Below are positions 35,075-44,083 of a DNA stretch of 64,000 bases, in pieces (the first letter of the stretch is position 1; every line of letters starts with the position of its first letter). This DNA comes from SZUA-430 sp964547645 (lineage in GTDB: Bacteria; Pseudomonadota; Alphaproteobacteria; Micropepsales; Micropepsaceae). The stretch covers positions 1 to 64,000 of the forward strand of contig CAZJOM010000005.1 of the NCBI GenBank assembly GCA_964547645.1. Reading direction: 5' to 3'. A program made the position numbers and the translations under genes. The notes under the pieces are model-generated. The model searched no databases. It was not told where the DNA came from and saw only the letters and a list, made by a program, of their open reading frames with translations.

Positions 35075-36898
35075 CTATAGCGCTCTCGTCGACTCGATGA
35101 TCCATGCCTCCGTCGCCTCGTCCGTTTTGCCGCTTAGGGCTCTGCGGACTCTTGCGTGGTAGTCGTTCAGCCACTTCCGTTCGCCATCGGTCAGCATGTT
35201 CGATTCCACCAAGGCTAGGTCGATGGGCGCCAGGGTCAGCGTTTCGAACTCCATCATCTTGCGGTCGCCGCCGACGTCCTTGGGTTCGGTGACGACAATG
35301 AGGTTTTCGATGCGGATGCCGTAGTGGCCGACCTTGTAGTAGCCGGGCTCGTTCGAGACGATCATGCCGGGCTTCAGCGCCACGTTGATCATGCGCTTTG
35401 AGATGTTTTGCGGACCTTCGTGGACGCTCAAATAGCTACCGACGCCGTGGCCGGTGCCGTGATCGTAGTCGAAGCCGCCTTCCCACAGCGACATCCGCGC
35501 CAGCGTGTCAAGTTGCACGCCGGTCGTGCCTTCGGGGAAGCGGGCGCGGGCGAGGGCGATATGGCCTTTGAGCACGCGGGTGAAGCGGTCTTTCATCTCC
35601 GCGGTCGGCTCGCCCACGATGATCGTGCGGGTGACGTCGGTCGTGCCGTCGAGATACTGACCGCCGGAATCGATTAAGTAGATTTCGCCGGACTTGATCT
35701 TGCGGTTGGACTTCTTCGTGACGCGGTAGTGCGGCAGCGCGCCGTTCGGGCCGGCGCCGGAAATCGAGCCGAAGCTGAGGTCTTTGAGCGCGCCGGTCTC
35801 GGCGCGGAAATCTTCAAGCACGCGGCAGGCTTCGATTTCGTCGATGTTGCCCTTCGGACCTTCTTTCGCGATCCAGGCCAGGAAGCGCGATAGTGCCGCG
35901 CCGTCGCGTTCGTGGGCGCGGCGCGTACCGTTCAGTTCGGTGGCATTCTTGCAGGCTTTCGGCAGAAGAACCGGATCTGCCGCGCGGACGATTTCGGCGC
36001 CGCCCGCTTTCAATTGGTCGAACAGCCACGCCGAGGCGGTGGCGGGATCGATCTGGATGCGCTTGCCCTTTTGCGCTTTCAGATGGCTTTCCAACTCCTC
36101 TTGCGCGCGGACGGTGACGCGGTTGCCGAGCCAGGCGTCGATACCGGGTGTGAACTTGCGGCGGTCGATGAAAAGTTCCACATGACCGTCGTTGTTCAGC
36201 ATTGCAAAGGCATGCGGGAACGGCGTGTGGGGAACGTCGCTGCCGCGGATGTTGAGCAGCCAGGCGATCGACTCCGGCAAGGTCAGCATCGCGGCGTCGT
36301 TCTTGGAATCGCGCAGCGATTGAGCAATGCGTTCGCGCTTCGACTCGGATGTTTCGCCGGCGTACTCCAGCGGCTGCGGCGTGACGGCGCCGAGCGGTGC
36401 GGCAGGCTGGTCGTCCCAGGTCGCATCGAGCGGATTGTCGCCGCAGGCGACCAACGTTCCGCCGGCTTTGGCTGCGGCCACGCGCAGCGCGTCGACGGCT
36501 GAGGCAGAGTGAAGCCAAGGGTCGTAAGCGAGCTTGGCGCCTTTTGGCAGATTGGTCTCGATCCAGTCGGGCGGGGGCTCATCCACCAGTGAGCGGTACT
36601 CGAAGGCGGTGCCGTCGACTTGTTCGGCGGTTTGTACGGTGTAGCGCCCGTCGGTGAAGATCGCGGCCTTGTCCATCAAGACGACGGCAGCGCCGGCGGA
36701 ACCGGTGAAGCCGGTCAGATAGGCAAGCCGGTCGGAACGGGCGGGGACATATTCGCCCTGATACTCGTCGGCGCGCGGAACGATGAAACCATCGAGGCCT
36801 CGGCGCTTGAGTTCGGCGCGCAGGGCCGCGAGGCGGGGCGGGCCTTGGGTCGGGCTGGTGGTTTCGGCGAAGGATTGGAACTTGGTTTGGTGCAGCAT
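35075..36898 (-). CDS. pepP: Xaa-Pro aminopeptidase (M24B)
   Basis: A 607-residue aminopeptidase P-family enzyme removing N-terminal residues next to proline. It has two creatinase-type N-terminal domains (RLAALRAELKRRGLDGFIVPRADEYQGEY at the start) and a C-terminal pita-bread domain with the metal ligands in LIDSGGQYLDGTTDVTRT (two Asp), GTGHGVGSYLSVHEGP (His) and NEPGYY / GIRIENL (Glu). The length matches the long eukaryote-like form frequent in alphaproteobacteria. Confidence 0.92.
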   Translation of the reverse strand: MLHQTKFQSFAETTSPTQGPPRLAALRAELKRRGLDGFIVPRADEYQGEYVPARSDRLAYLTGFTGSAGAAVVLMDKAAIFTDGRYTVQTAEQVDGTAFEYRSLVDEPPPDWIETNLPKGAKLAYDPWLHSASAVDALRVAAAKAGGTLVACGDNPLDATWDDQPAAPLGAVTPQPLEYAGETSESKRERIAQSLRDSKNDAAMLTLPESIAWLLNIRGSDVPHTPFPHAFAMLNNDGHVELFIDRRKFTPGIDAWLGNRVTVRAQEELESHLKAQKGKRIQIDPATASAWLFDQLKAGGAEIVRAADPVLLPKACKNATELNGTRRAHERDGAALSRFLAWIAKEGPKGNIDEIEACRVLEDFRAETGALKDLSFGSISGAGPNGALPHYRVTKKSNRKIKSGEIYLIDSGGQYLDGTTDVTRTIIVGEPTAEMKDRFTRVLKGHIALARARFPEGTTGVQLDTLARMSLWEGGFDYDHGTGHGVGSYLSVHEGPQNISKRMINVALKPGMIVSNEPGYYKVGHYGIRIENLIVVTEPKDVGGDRKMMEFETLTLAPIDLALVESNMLTDGERKWLNDYHARVRRALSGKTDEATEAWIIESTRAL

Positions 36899-36907
36899 GG
36901 GCGGAAC

Positions 36908-37903
36908 CTATTCGGCTGCGGTGCGGGTCTCAAGGGCGGCGACATGAATTTGACGGTAGGCCGCGGGGGTCACGCCGAATCTGCGGGCGAAGGCGCGGAT
37001 TAGATGGTCGGCGCCGGAGAAGCCGGCCCGAGCCGCGACCTGGGAGAGGTCGAGATTTGCCTCGTCCAGCCAACGGCGTGCTGCGTCCAGGCGGATCGAC
37101 TCGACGAACTTCGCTGGTGAGACGTTCAATTCGTCCTGCATGTGGCGGTGGAACGAGCGGGGGCTCATCGCGGCACGGGCGGCCAGCGTTTCGACATCGA
37201 GGCGCTTTGTCAGGTTGGCTTCGACCCAACCGGCCAGATCGGCGAGCTTGTCATGCTTCACGTGTTGAGCGTTCAAGGCTGCCGAGAACTGCGTTTGATG
37301 GCCCGGGCGGCGCATGTAGACGATGAGTCGGCGGGCGATCTCCATGGCGAGGTCGCGATTGTAGTCTTCCTCCACGATAGCGAGGGCCATGTCGATGCCG
37401 GTGGTGACGCCGGCGGAGGTCCAGCACTTGCCGTCGGTGACATAGATCGATTCCGCATCGACTTTGATGTCGGGGAAGGCGTGTTGCAGGTCGGCGGTCG
37501 AACTCCAATGAGTGGCGGCGCTGCGGCCCTTCAGAATGCCGGTCGAGGCGAGCAAGAACGCACCGGAGCACACGGAGCAAGCCCGTTTGCTTGCGCGCGC
37601 GGCGTCGTTGATCCAGCGCATCAGGACCTTGTCACGTAGCGCGGCGCGGAGCGGTTCTTCCTCGCCGCCGGGGCATATCAGCGTATCCACGGTCTTCGCC
37701 GGCACGCTTCGCAAGCTGTCGGCGTGGAATGCGAAACCGGCCGAGGTCGCTACGGGGCCGGACGCCGTTGCAACGAATTTGATGCGGTAGGCTTCGCGGC
37801 CGAGCGATTGGTTCGCGCTACCGAAGACTTGCGCGGGCCCGGCGGCATCGAGCGATTGCAGGCCGGGGTAGATCGGGATGGCGACAATGTGCGGCTTTTG
37901 CAT
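36908..37903 (-). CDS. GlxA-type transcriptional regulator (DJ-1/PfpI plus AraC)
   Basis: A 331-residue regulator. The N-terminal DJ-1/PfpI-like domain (about 1-190) has the Cys elbow SVCSGAFLLA and ATHW; the C-terminal AraC domain (about 215-325) has two helix-turn-helix units (TLAARAAMSPRSFHRHM and DLSQVAARAGFSGADHLIRAFARRFGVTPAAYR). ATG 37903 gives the usual MQKPHIVAIPIYPG start; ATG 37951 would add 16 residues. It is divergent from two more DJ-1/PfpI genes and probably controls them. Confidence 0.88.
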   Translation of the reverse strand: MQKPHIVAIPIYPGLQSLDAAGPAQVFGSANQSLGREAYRIKFVATASGPVATSAGFAFHADSLRSVPAKTVDTLICPGGEEEPLRAALRDKVLMRWINDAARASKRACSVCSGAFLLASTGILKGRSAATHWSSTADLQHAFPDIKVDAESIYVTDGKCWTSAGVTTGIDMALAIVEEDYNRDLAMEIARRLIVYMRRPGHQTQFSAALNAQHVKHDKLADLAGWVEANLTKRLDVETLAARAAMSPRSFHRHMQDELNVSPAKFVESIRLDAARRWLDEANLDLSQVAARAGFSGADHLIRAFARRFGVTPAAYRQIHVAALETRTAAE

Positions 37904-37993
37904 TCTCAACGCCTTTGGCAGAAAAGATCGATTGTTTGTCATTTGTGCCATACCGAGCGCGTGTTAGCAATCGGTCGATCGAAGGAGGCTCAC

Positions 37994-38686
37994 ATGACTT
38001 TCCACGTTGGTTTTCTGCTCTACCCGCATTTGACGCAGTTGGACCTCACGGGTCCGGCGCAGTTTCTCGCGCGTGCGCCCGGCGCTCAGGCGCACTACAT
38101 CTGGAAGACGCTGGCGCCGGTGCCATCGGACGCGGGGTTGTCGCTGATGCCGACAACGACCTTCAAGGATTGCCCGCAGCTCGACCTGATTTGCGTGCCG
38201 GGCGGGGCGGGCCAGGTTGCGTTGATGACTGATGCGGAGACGCTTTCGTTTCTCAGCAAGCAGGCGGAGAAGGCGAAATATGTGACGTCGGTGTGCACCG
38301 GCTCGCTGGTGCTCGGTGCGGCGGGGTTGCTCAAGGGCTACAAGTCGGCGTGTCACTGGGCATGGCGCGACTTTCTGCCGGCGTTTGGCGCGATACCAGT
38401 CAACGCGCGCGTCGTGAAGGATCGCAACCGGATCTCGGGCGGCGGGGTGACGGCGGGCATCGACTTTGCGCTCACCGTGATCGCGGAAGAGTGGGGCGAG
38501 GACGTGGCGAAGCAGATGCAGCTTGGCTTCGAGTACGATCCGCAGCCGCCGTTCAATTGCGGTTCGCCCGAGCGTGCGGGGCCGGAGCGCGTCGCGTTCG
38601 CGAAGAAGGCTTTCGAAGGTCTGCTGACAGAACGCGAGATCGTCAATGCGCAAGCCGCAGCGCGACTGAGAGAGGGCGTGTCATGA
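37994..38686 (+). CDS. DJ-1/PfpI family protein, isonitrile hydratase-like
   Basis: A 230-residue protein of the DJ-1/PfpI group closest in pattern to isonitrile hydratase (InhA), which turns isonitriles into N-formamides. It starts MTFHVGFLLYPHLTQLDLTGPAQFL, has VPGGAGQVALM, the Cys elbow SVCTGSLVLGAAGLL and SACHWAW. The ATG follows GGAGG at a good distance. Its stop overlaps the next ATG (ATGA), so the two DJ-1 genes are coupled. The specific activity is inferred from family pattern only. Confidence 0.82.
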   Translation: MTFHVGFLLYPHLTQLDLTGPAQFLARAPGAQAHYIWKTLAPVPSDAGLSLMPTTTFKDCPQLDLICVPGGAGQVALMTDAETLSFLSKQAEKAKYVTSVCTGSLVLGAAGLLKGYKSACHWAWRDFLPAFGAIPVNARVVKDRNRISGGGVTAGIDFALTVIAEEWGEDVAKQMQLGFEYDPQPPFNCGSPERAGPERVAFAKKAFEGLLTEREIVNAQAAARLREGVS

Positions 38687-39825
38687 GCGTCGCGTTTCAC
38701 CTTTTGCGCTTTGGCGTCTTGGTTGTCTTCGGTCTGGCGTTGTTGTTCGTCGCGGGCGTGTTCGCGTTAATCCCGGCTGAGCGTCAGGCGACTGCGGCGC
38801 CTGTCGTGATCAGCGCTGCAGAAGCTGCGGCGACGCTAGAGGCGATGAAGCCGCCGAAGCGGGCGCGTCCGGTTGTTGCCGTTGTCGGCGCGAATAACGG
38901 GACGGAGACGACGGACTATCTTGTTCCCTATGGCGTGCTGAAGCGCTCCGGCGTTGCCGATGTGGTTGCGTTGGGCACGAAGGGTGGACCGGTGAGACTC
39001 ATGCCGGCCCTGACGATTGTTCCGGATGCCACGACGGCTGAGTTCGTGGTGCGTTATCCAGATGGCGCGGACTATGTGGTCGTGCCGGCGCTGCATGACC
39101 CGACGGACGCGGACGTGCGCGCGTTCATTCGGGCGCAGGCGGCGCTGGGCGCGACGATCGTTAGCATTTGCGACGGAACGCTGGTGATGGCGAATGCCGG
39201 GCTGCTCGACGGTCATCGCGCGACGGGGCATTGGTTCAAGATCGATGATGTGGCGCAGGCGCATCCGACGATGGAGCGCGTACGCGACCGGCGGTACGTC
39301 GCAGATCGCGGTATTGTCACGACGACCGGTATCAGTGCCTCGGTTCCGGTGTCGCTTGCACTCGTCGAGGCGATTGCCGGACGCGGGCGTGCGGCGGCAC
39401 TGGCGCAGGAGATCGGTGCGCGCGGATGGAGCGCCGAACACGACAGCGGCGCGTTTCACCTTATCCGCGGCGATGTTTGGATGGTGCTCGGCAATCTGGT
39501 GGCGGGCTTGGTCGATGGCGAGACGATCGGTGTGCGCGTGAGCGAGGGTGTGGACGTGATTGCGGCGGCGTTGATGGCGGATACCTACAGCCGCACGTTT
39601 CGCTCGCGCGCGGTTGTGCTTGGGTCGCAGCCGGTTCGCACAGCTGAGGGATTGCAGCTTCTACCAGACGCCAGCGGTGCGGATGTCACCGTCGACTTGC
39701 CCAATGGACCACCCGCGCACGCGCTCGATCTGGCGCTGGCCGGCATCAAGGCGCGCTACGGCGATGCGACGGCGGCGTTCGTGCGGGTGCAGCTCGAAGA
39801 TCGCGGGCACACGACCGGCGGTTAG
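38683..39825 (+). CDS. Membrane-anchored DJ-1/PfpI-like protein
   Basis: A 380-residue protein. A transmembrane helix or uncleaved signal at residues 5-30 is followed by a DJ-1/PfpI-like domain (about 60-260) that retains a Cys elbow (SICDGTLVMANAGLL) and TGHW. The remaining 120 residues show partial similarity to nothing I recognise. The domain would face the periplasm. It is coupled to the preceding isonitrile hydratase-like gene and shares TTAG with the convergent prmA gene. Function unknown. Confidence 0.75.
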   Translation: MSVAFHLLRFGVLVVFGLALLFVAGVFALIPAERQATAAPVVISAAEAAATLEAMKPPKRARPVVAVVGANNGTETTDYLVPYGVLKRSGVADVVALGTKGGPVRLMPALTIVPDATTAEFVVRYPDGADYVVVPALHDPTDADVRAFIRAQAALGATIVSICDGTLVMANAGLLDGHRATGHWFKIDDVAQAHPTMERVRDRRYVADRGIVTTTGISASVPVSLALVEAIAGRGRAAALAQEIGARGWSAEHDSGAFHLIRGDVWMVLGNLVAGLVDGETIGVRVSEGVDVIAAALMADTYSRTFRSRAVVLGSQPVRTAEGLQLLPDASGADVTVDLPNGPPAHALDLALAGIKARYGDATAAFVRVQLEDRGHTTGG

Positions 39826-40673
39826 TGCGGGCGTTCGAGAATTAGTGTCACCCAGCCTTCGAGCGCGCTGCGGCGAAGGACGCGGAGGCCTTGCGTGCGG
39901 GCCATGCTGGCGATGGCGTTGGCTTGTTCGTCGAGGAGGCCGGAGAGGATCGCGTTGCCGCCGGGGCTCAGGTTCTTCTTGATGCCGGGCATCAGTCTCA
40001 TCAGCGGGCCAGCGAGGATGTTCGCGAAGATCAGGTCGTAGGGCGCGTGCGCTGCGATCAGCGGGGTGCGGAAGCCGTTGGCGGTTGTGATGCGCATGTG
40101 CGGTGCGGCGCGGTTTAGGCGCGCGTTCTCGATCGATTTGGCAGTGGCGAGCGGGTCGATGTCTGTGGCGACCACCGGTCGGTGCGTCAGCCTCGCGAAG
40201 GCCATGCCGAGGACGCCGGTGCCGCAGCCGAGGTCGAGGGCGTTCTTGAACGTTCGGCGTTTGGCGAGGTGTTCGAACGCCAAGAGGCAGCCGCGCGTGG
40301 TGCCGTGGTGGCCGGTGCCGAAGGCGTAGGAGGCTTCTATCTTTAGGCCGATCGCGTTGGCGGGCACATCACCGGACGAGTGGTCGCCGTAGATGAAGAA
40401 GCGCCCGGTCTTGACCGGCGGCAGGCCTTCGAGGGCGCGGGCGACCCAGTTCTCGTCTTCAATTGGGATCACACGCATCGGTACGCCGAAGCGTTGCGCG
40501 AGGTCGGCTTCAGAAGGCTCGTCGGTGAAGAAGGCTTCGACTTCCCATAAGCCCCGTTCGCCGAGTTCGAAGGCGGAGACGACGGGCGTGGGGTCGAGCG
40601 CTTCGAGGGCTTCGCTCAGGGTTTGCGCGTCGCGTTTGGAAACGACGGCGCGGGCTTTCCAGCAGACGGGCAT
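39822..40673 (-). CDS. prmA: Ribosomal protein L11 methyltransferase PrmA
   Basis: A 283-residue SAM-dependent enzyme that trimethylates ribosomal protein L11. The substrate-recognition N-terminal domain is followed by the class I fold with AFGTGHHGTTRGCL, LDLGCGTGVLGMA, ATDIDPLA and DLIFANILAGPL (the NPPY-like position), all characteristic of PrmA. It lies three bases after the uvrD stop on the same strand, so both are likely co-transcribed. Confidence 0.92.
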   Translation of the reverse strand: MPVCWKARAVVSKRDAQTLSEALEALDPTPVVSAFELGERGLWEVEAFFTDEPSEADLAQRFGVPMRVIPIEDENWVARALEGLPPVKTGRFFIYGDHSSGDVPANAIGLKIEASYAFGTGHHGTTRGCLLAFEHLAKRRTFKNALDLGCGTGVLGMAFARLTHRPVVATDIDPLATAKSIENARLNRAAPHMRITTANGFRTPLIAAHAPYDLIFANILAGPLMRLMPGIKKNLSPGGNAILSGLLDEQANAIASMARTQGLRVLRRSALEGWVTLILERPH

Positions 40674-40676
40674 CTC

Positions 40677-42944
40677 TCAAGCTCTGGCGAGATAATTGGC
40701 GATGACGCGTTTCTCGCCCGCCTTGTCGAAGGCGACCGTCAGCTTGTTGCCGTCGATGGCGGTGACGCGGCCGTAGCCGAATTTTTGGTGGAACACGCGT
40801 TCACCGCGGCGATAGGTTTCGGCGGCGGGGTCGGAGGTGGCGACGAGTTCGGCGTGCGCTTCGATCGTGGGGCGTGAGCCAAAGACCTCGCCGCGCCGGG
40901 CCTGGGCGCGTTGCCAGCCGGGCGAGGAATAGCCGCTGTCGAAGGCCGGCGCAGTCGAGAGGTTCGAGTTGCCGTAGGGCAGGCCCGGATCGCTTTCAAC
41001 GACGATCGCTTCGGGTGGCAGTTCGCCGATGAAGCGCGACGGCATCGCGCTTTGCCACATGCCGTGGACGCGGCGGTTGGCGGCGTAGGAAATCTTCGCG
41101 CGTTCGCGAGCGCGGGTGAGGCCGACGTAAGCAAGGCGGCGTTCTTCTTCGAGGCCTTGCAGGCCGTTCTCGTCGAGTGTGCGTTGGCTGGGAAATAGGC
41201 CTTCTTCCCAACCGGGGAGATAGACGGTTGGGAACTCGAGGCCCTTCGCGCCGTGCAACGTCATGATCGTGACCTTGTCGGTCGAGTCCGACTGTTCGAT
41301 TTCCATGACAAGCGAGACGTGTTCGAGGAAGCCTTCGAGGTTTTCGAACTCTTCCATCGAGCGAACGAGTTCTTTCAAGTTCTCAAGCCGGCCGGGTGCT
41401 TCGGGCGAGCGGTCGGTCTGCCACATGGCGGTGTAACCGCTTTCGTCGAGCACCATTTCGGCGAGTTCGATGTGGCTGAGCGCGGTTGCCTGGTCGCTCC
41501 AGCGCGTGAAGCTTTGCGTGAGGTCGCGCAAGGCTGAGCGCGTACGTGCGGGGAGTTCGTCGGTATCGCCCAACGCTTTTGCGGCGGCGAGCAACGGCGT
41601 CTTCATCGCGCGCGCCATCTTGTGCACGGCTTGCAGCGCTGCGTCACCGAGGCCGCGCTTCGGCTTGTTGAAGATGCGCTCGAAGGCGAGGTCGTCGTCG
41701 GGTTGAACGACGACGCGCAGGTAGGCAAGGGCGTCGCGGATTTCTTGACGCTCATAGAAGCGTGGGCCGCCGACAACGCGGTAGGGAATGCCGAGCTGCA
41801 CGAAGCGTTCTTCGAACGAGCGCATCTGGAACGAGGCGCGGACGAGTATCGCGATGTCGCTGAGCTTTTGCCGGTTGCGCGCGACTTGTTCGATGTCGTC
41901 GGCGATCAGGCGGGCTTCCTCTTCGGCGTCCCAGACGCCGCGCACGGAGACACGCTCCCCTTCGCCGAGGTCGGTCCAGAGCGTCTTGCCAAGGCGGCTC
42001 TTGTTCGAAGCGATGAGGCCGGAGGCGGCGGCCAAGATGTGCGGGGTCGAGCGGTAGTTGCGTTCCAGGCGGATGATCTTCGCGCCGGGGAAGTCACGTT
42101 CGAAGCGTAGGATGTTGTCAACCTCTGCGCCGCGCCAGCCGTAGATCGACTGGTCGTCATCGCCGACGCAGCAGATGTTGCGCCGCTCACCTGCGAGGAG
42201 CCGGAGCCAGAGATATTGCGCAACGTTCGTGTCCTGATACTCATCCACGAGGATGTAGGCGAAGCGGTTGCGGTACTCCTCCAGCACTTCCGGGTGCGTC
42301 TTCAGGATCGTGATAACGTCGAGCAGCAGGTCGCCGAAGTCAACGGCGTTGAGTGCCTTCAAGCGTTGCTGGTAGGCCTCATAGAGTTCGGCGCCCTTGC
42401 CGTTGCCGTAGGCGAAGCTTTCGCCTGCCGGCACGTCCTTCGGCGTCATCGCGCGGTTCTTCCAGCTGTCGATCAGCGAGGCGAGATGGCGCGCGGGCCA
42501 ACGCTTGTCGTCGATGCGCGCGGCTTCGATCACCTGCTTCATCAGGCGCAGCTGATCGTCGTCGTCGAGGATCGAGAAGTTCGATTTGAGGCCGACGAGT
42601 TCGGCGTGGCGGCGCAGGATCTTCGCGCCGATCGAGTGGAAGGTGCCGAGCCAGGGCATGCCTTCGACCATGCCGCCGATGATCTGGCCGGTGCGGTGGA
42701 TCATCTCGCGCGCGGCTTTGTTCGTGAAGGTCACGGAGAGGATTTGGCTGGGCCAGGCGCGGCGCGAGGCGATGAGGTGCGCGAGGCGGGTGGTGAGCAC
42801 GCGCGTCTTGCCGGTGCCGGCGCCGGCAAGCACGAGCACCGGCCCGTCGAGCGCCAACACGGCTTCGCGCTGGGCCTCATTGAGGCCGTGCAAATAGGGC
42901 GGTTCCGCGGACGCGGGCAGGTGGGCGGCCGATGTTTGGGTCAT
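40677..42944 (-). CDS. uvrD: ATP-dependent DNA helicase UvrD/PcrA
   Basis: A 755-residue superfamily 1A helicase for nucleotide excision and mismatch repair. Walker A GAGTGKTRVLTTRLAHLI lies near residue 40, Walker B is ILVDEYQDTN, motif III GDDDQSIYGWRGA, and motif VI YVGLTRARERAKIS. The C-terminal KFGYGRVTAIDGNKLTVAFD is the RNA-polymerase-binding Tudor-like domain found in UvrD/PcrA. Its start is at 42944; the upstream gap has no LexA box with the correct N7 spacing. Confidence 0.93.
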   Translation of the reverse strand: MTQTSAAHLPASAEPPYLHGLNEAQREAVLALDGPVLVLAGAGTGKTRVLTTRLAHLIASRRAWPSQILSVTFTNKAAREMIHRTGQIIGGMVEGMPWLGTFHSIGAKILRRHAELVGLKSNFSILDDDDQLRLMKQVIEAARIDDKRWPARHLASLIDSWKNRAMTPKDVPAGESFAYGNGKGAELYEAYQQRLKALNAVDFGDLLLDVITILKTHPEVLEEYRNRFAYILVDEYQDTNVAQYLWLRLLAGERRNICCVGDDDQSIYGWRGAEVDNILRFERDFPGAKIIRLERNYRSTPHILAAASGLIASNKSRLGKTLWTDLGEGERVSVRGVWDAEEEARLIADDIEQVARNRQKLSDIAILVRASFQMRSFEERFVQLGIPYRVVGGPRFYERQEIRDALAYLRVVVQPDDDLAFERIFNKPKRGLGDAALQAVHKMARAMKTPLLAAAKALGDTDELPARTRSALRDLTQSFTRWSDQATALSHIELAEMVLDESGYTAMWQTDRSPEAPGRLENLKELVRSMEEFENLEGFLEHVSLVMEIEQSDSTDKVTIMTLHGAKGLEFPTVYLPGWEEGLFPSQRTLDENGLQGLEEERRLAYVGLTRARERAKISYAANRRVHGMWQSAMPSRFIGELPPEAIVVESDPGLPYGNSNLSTAPAFDSGYSSPGWQRAQARRGEVFGSRPTIEAHAELVATSDPAAETYRRGERVFHQKFGYGRVTAIDGNKLTVAFDKAGEKRVIANYLARA

Positions 42945-43086
42945 GATTCAGGGTGACAATAGGTGGGTTGGGCGGTGCGATGCCACCCCCTCGCTCAGCA
43001 GATTGTGAAGAAGTCGCAGCGGTTTGGACCGGGCGTATTTGCTGTTCTTGGCGATAAGTTCCGCTTGATCTAAGGAGAAGAAAAGC

Positions 43087-44079
43087 GTGCGAAATCTGTG
43101 GGCGGGCGTGGTTCTCGCACTGTCGTTTGGGCCCGCCTTGGCGGAGTCCGTGAGCGAAGGTCCGGCGGTGCGTGAGTTGGCGCCAGGCGTTCACTTGATT
43201 CCCGGGAGCTTCGTCCCTGACAGAGGGCCCGACGGAAACACCGTCGTTCTTGATGCGCCCGAAGGCCTTATCGTGGTGGATACGGGCCGGCACGTTTGGC
43301 ACAGCGACAAGATACTGGCGTTTGCGAATGCGCAGAAGCAGCCGATTCGCGTGATCGTGAACACGCATTGGCATCTCGATCATTCGAGCGGCAATGGGAG
43401 GCTGAAGCAGGTCTTTCCGGCGGCGCGTGTCTATACGACGAACGCCGTGGATCGAGTGTTGGCGCCAGGCGGCTTCTTGGCCCGCGAGTTGGAGTTGGAG
43501 AAGAAATACGCCAACGATCCGACGCTCAGCGCGACACAGCGAGAGGAGATTGCAATTTTCGTGAAGACGATGGAACAGCAGGACTTGTTGCGGCCGGATG
43601 TTGCGATCGCGAAGTCGGGACCGGTGTCCTTGGCAGGACGGGCGTTCGACGTCCGGGTGACGGACAAGGCGGTGACGGACGCGGACGTCTGGCTTTTGGA
43701 CGCCGAAAGCGGCACGGCGGTGATCGGCGATTTGGTGACGTTGCCTGCGCCCTTTTTTGAGACGGCTTGTCCGCGCAAATGGGTTGCGGCGCTCGACGAA
43801 GTTTGGGCGAGCCCTTTCAAGCTCGCGGTTGCAGGGCATGGTGAGCCGATGACGCGCGAAGCGTTCAATACTTATCGCGTTGCCTTTGGTGCGTTCGTCG
43901 ACTGCGTGATGCACTCGGCGAAGGCGCCGCAGGCGTGTGCTGCGGCTTGGGCCACGGGGATCGATGGTTTGCTTGGTGGCAAGGACGATCAGCGAAAGCG
44001 GGCAATCGCCATGTCCGAATACTACGTGAAGATGTTGCGCAAGAACGGCGGTAAGAGCAAAGACTGTCTTGCCGAGTGA
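43087..44079 (+). CDS. Exported metallo-beta-lactamase-fold hydrolase
   Basis: A 330-residue MBL-fold protein with an N-terminal signal peptide (MRNLWAGVVLALSFGPALAES). The zinc motif HWHLDHS near residue 100 is preceded by LIVVDTGRH; GDLVT and AGHGEPM supply later metal ligands. The start codon is GTG 43087 after AAGGAGAAG. It probably acts in the periplasm. The substrate is not known; class B beta-lactamase activity is not implied. Confidence 0.83.
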   Translation: MRNLWAGVVLALSFGPALAESVSEGPAVRELAPGVHLIPGSFVPDRGPDGNTVVLDAPEGLIVVDTGRHVWHSDKILAFANAQKQPIRVIVNTHWHLDHSSGNGRLKQVFPAARVYTTNAVDRVLAPGGFLARELELEKKYANDPTLSATQREEIAIFVKTMEQQDLLRPDVAIAKSGPVSLAGRAFDVRVTDKAVTDADVWLLDAESGTAVIGDLVTLPAPFFETACPRKWVAALDEVWASPFKLAVAGHGEPMTREAFNTYRVAFGAFVDCVMHSAKAPQACAAAWATGIDGLLGGKDDQRKRAIAMSEYYVKMLRKNGGKSKDCLAE

Positions 44080-44083
44080 GCGC

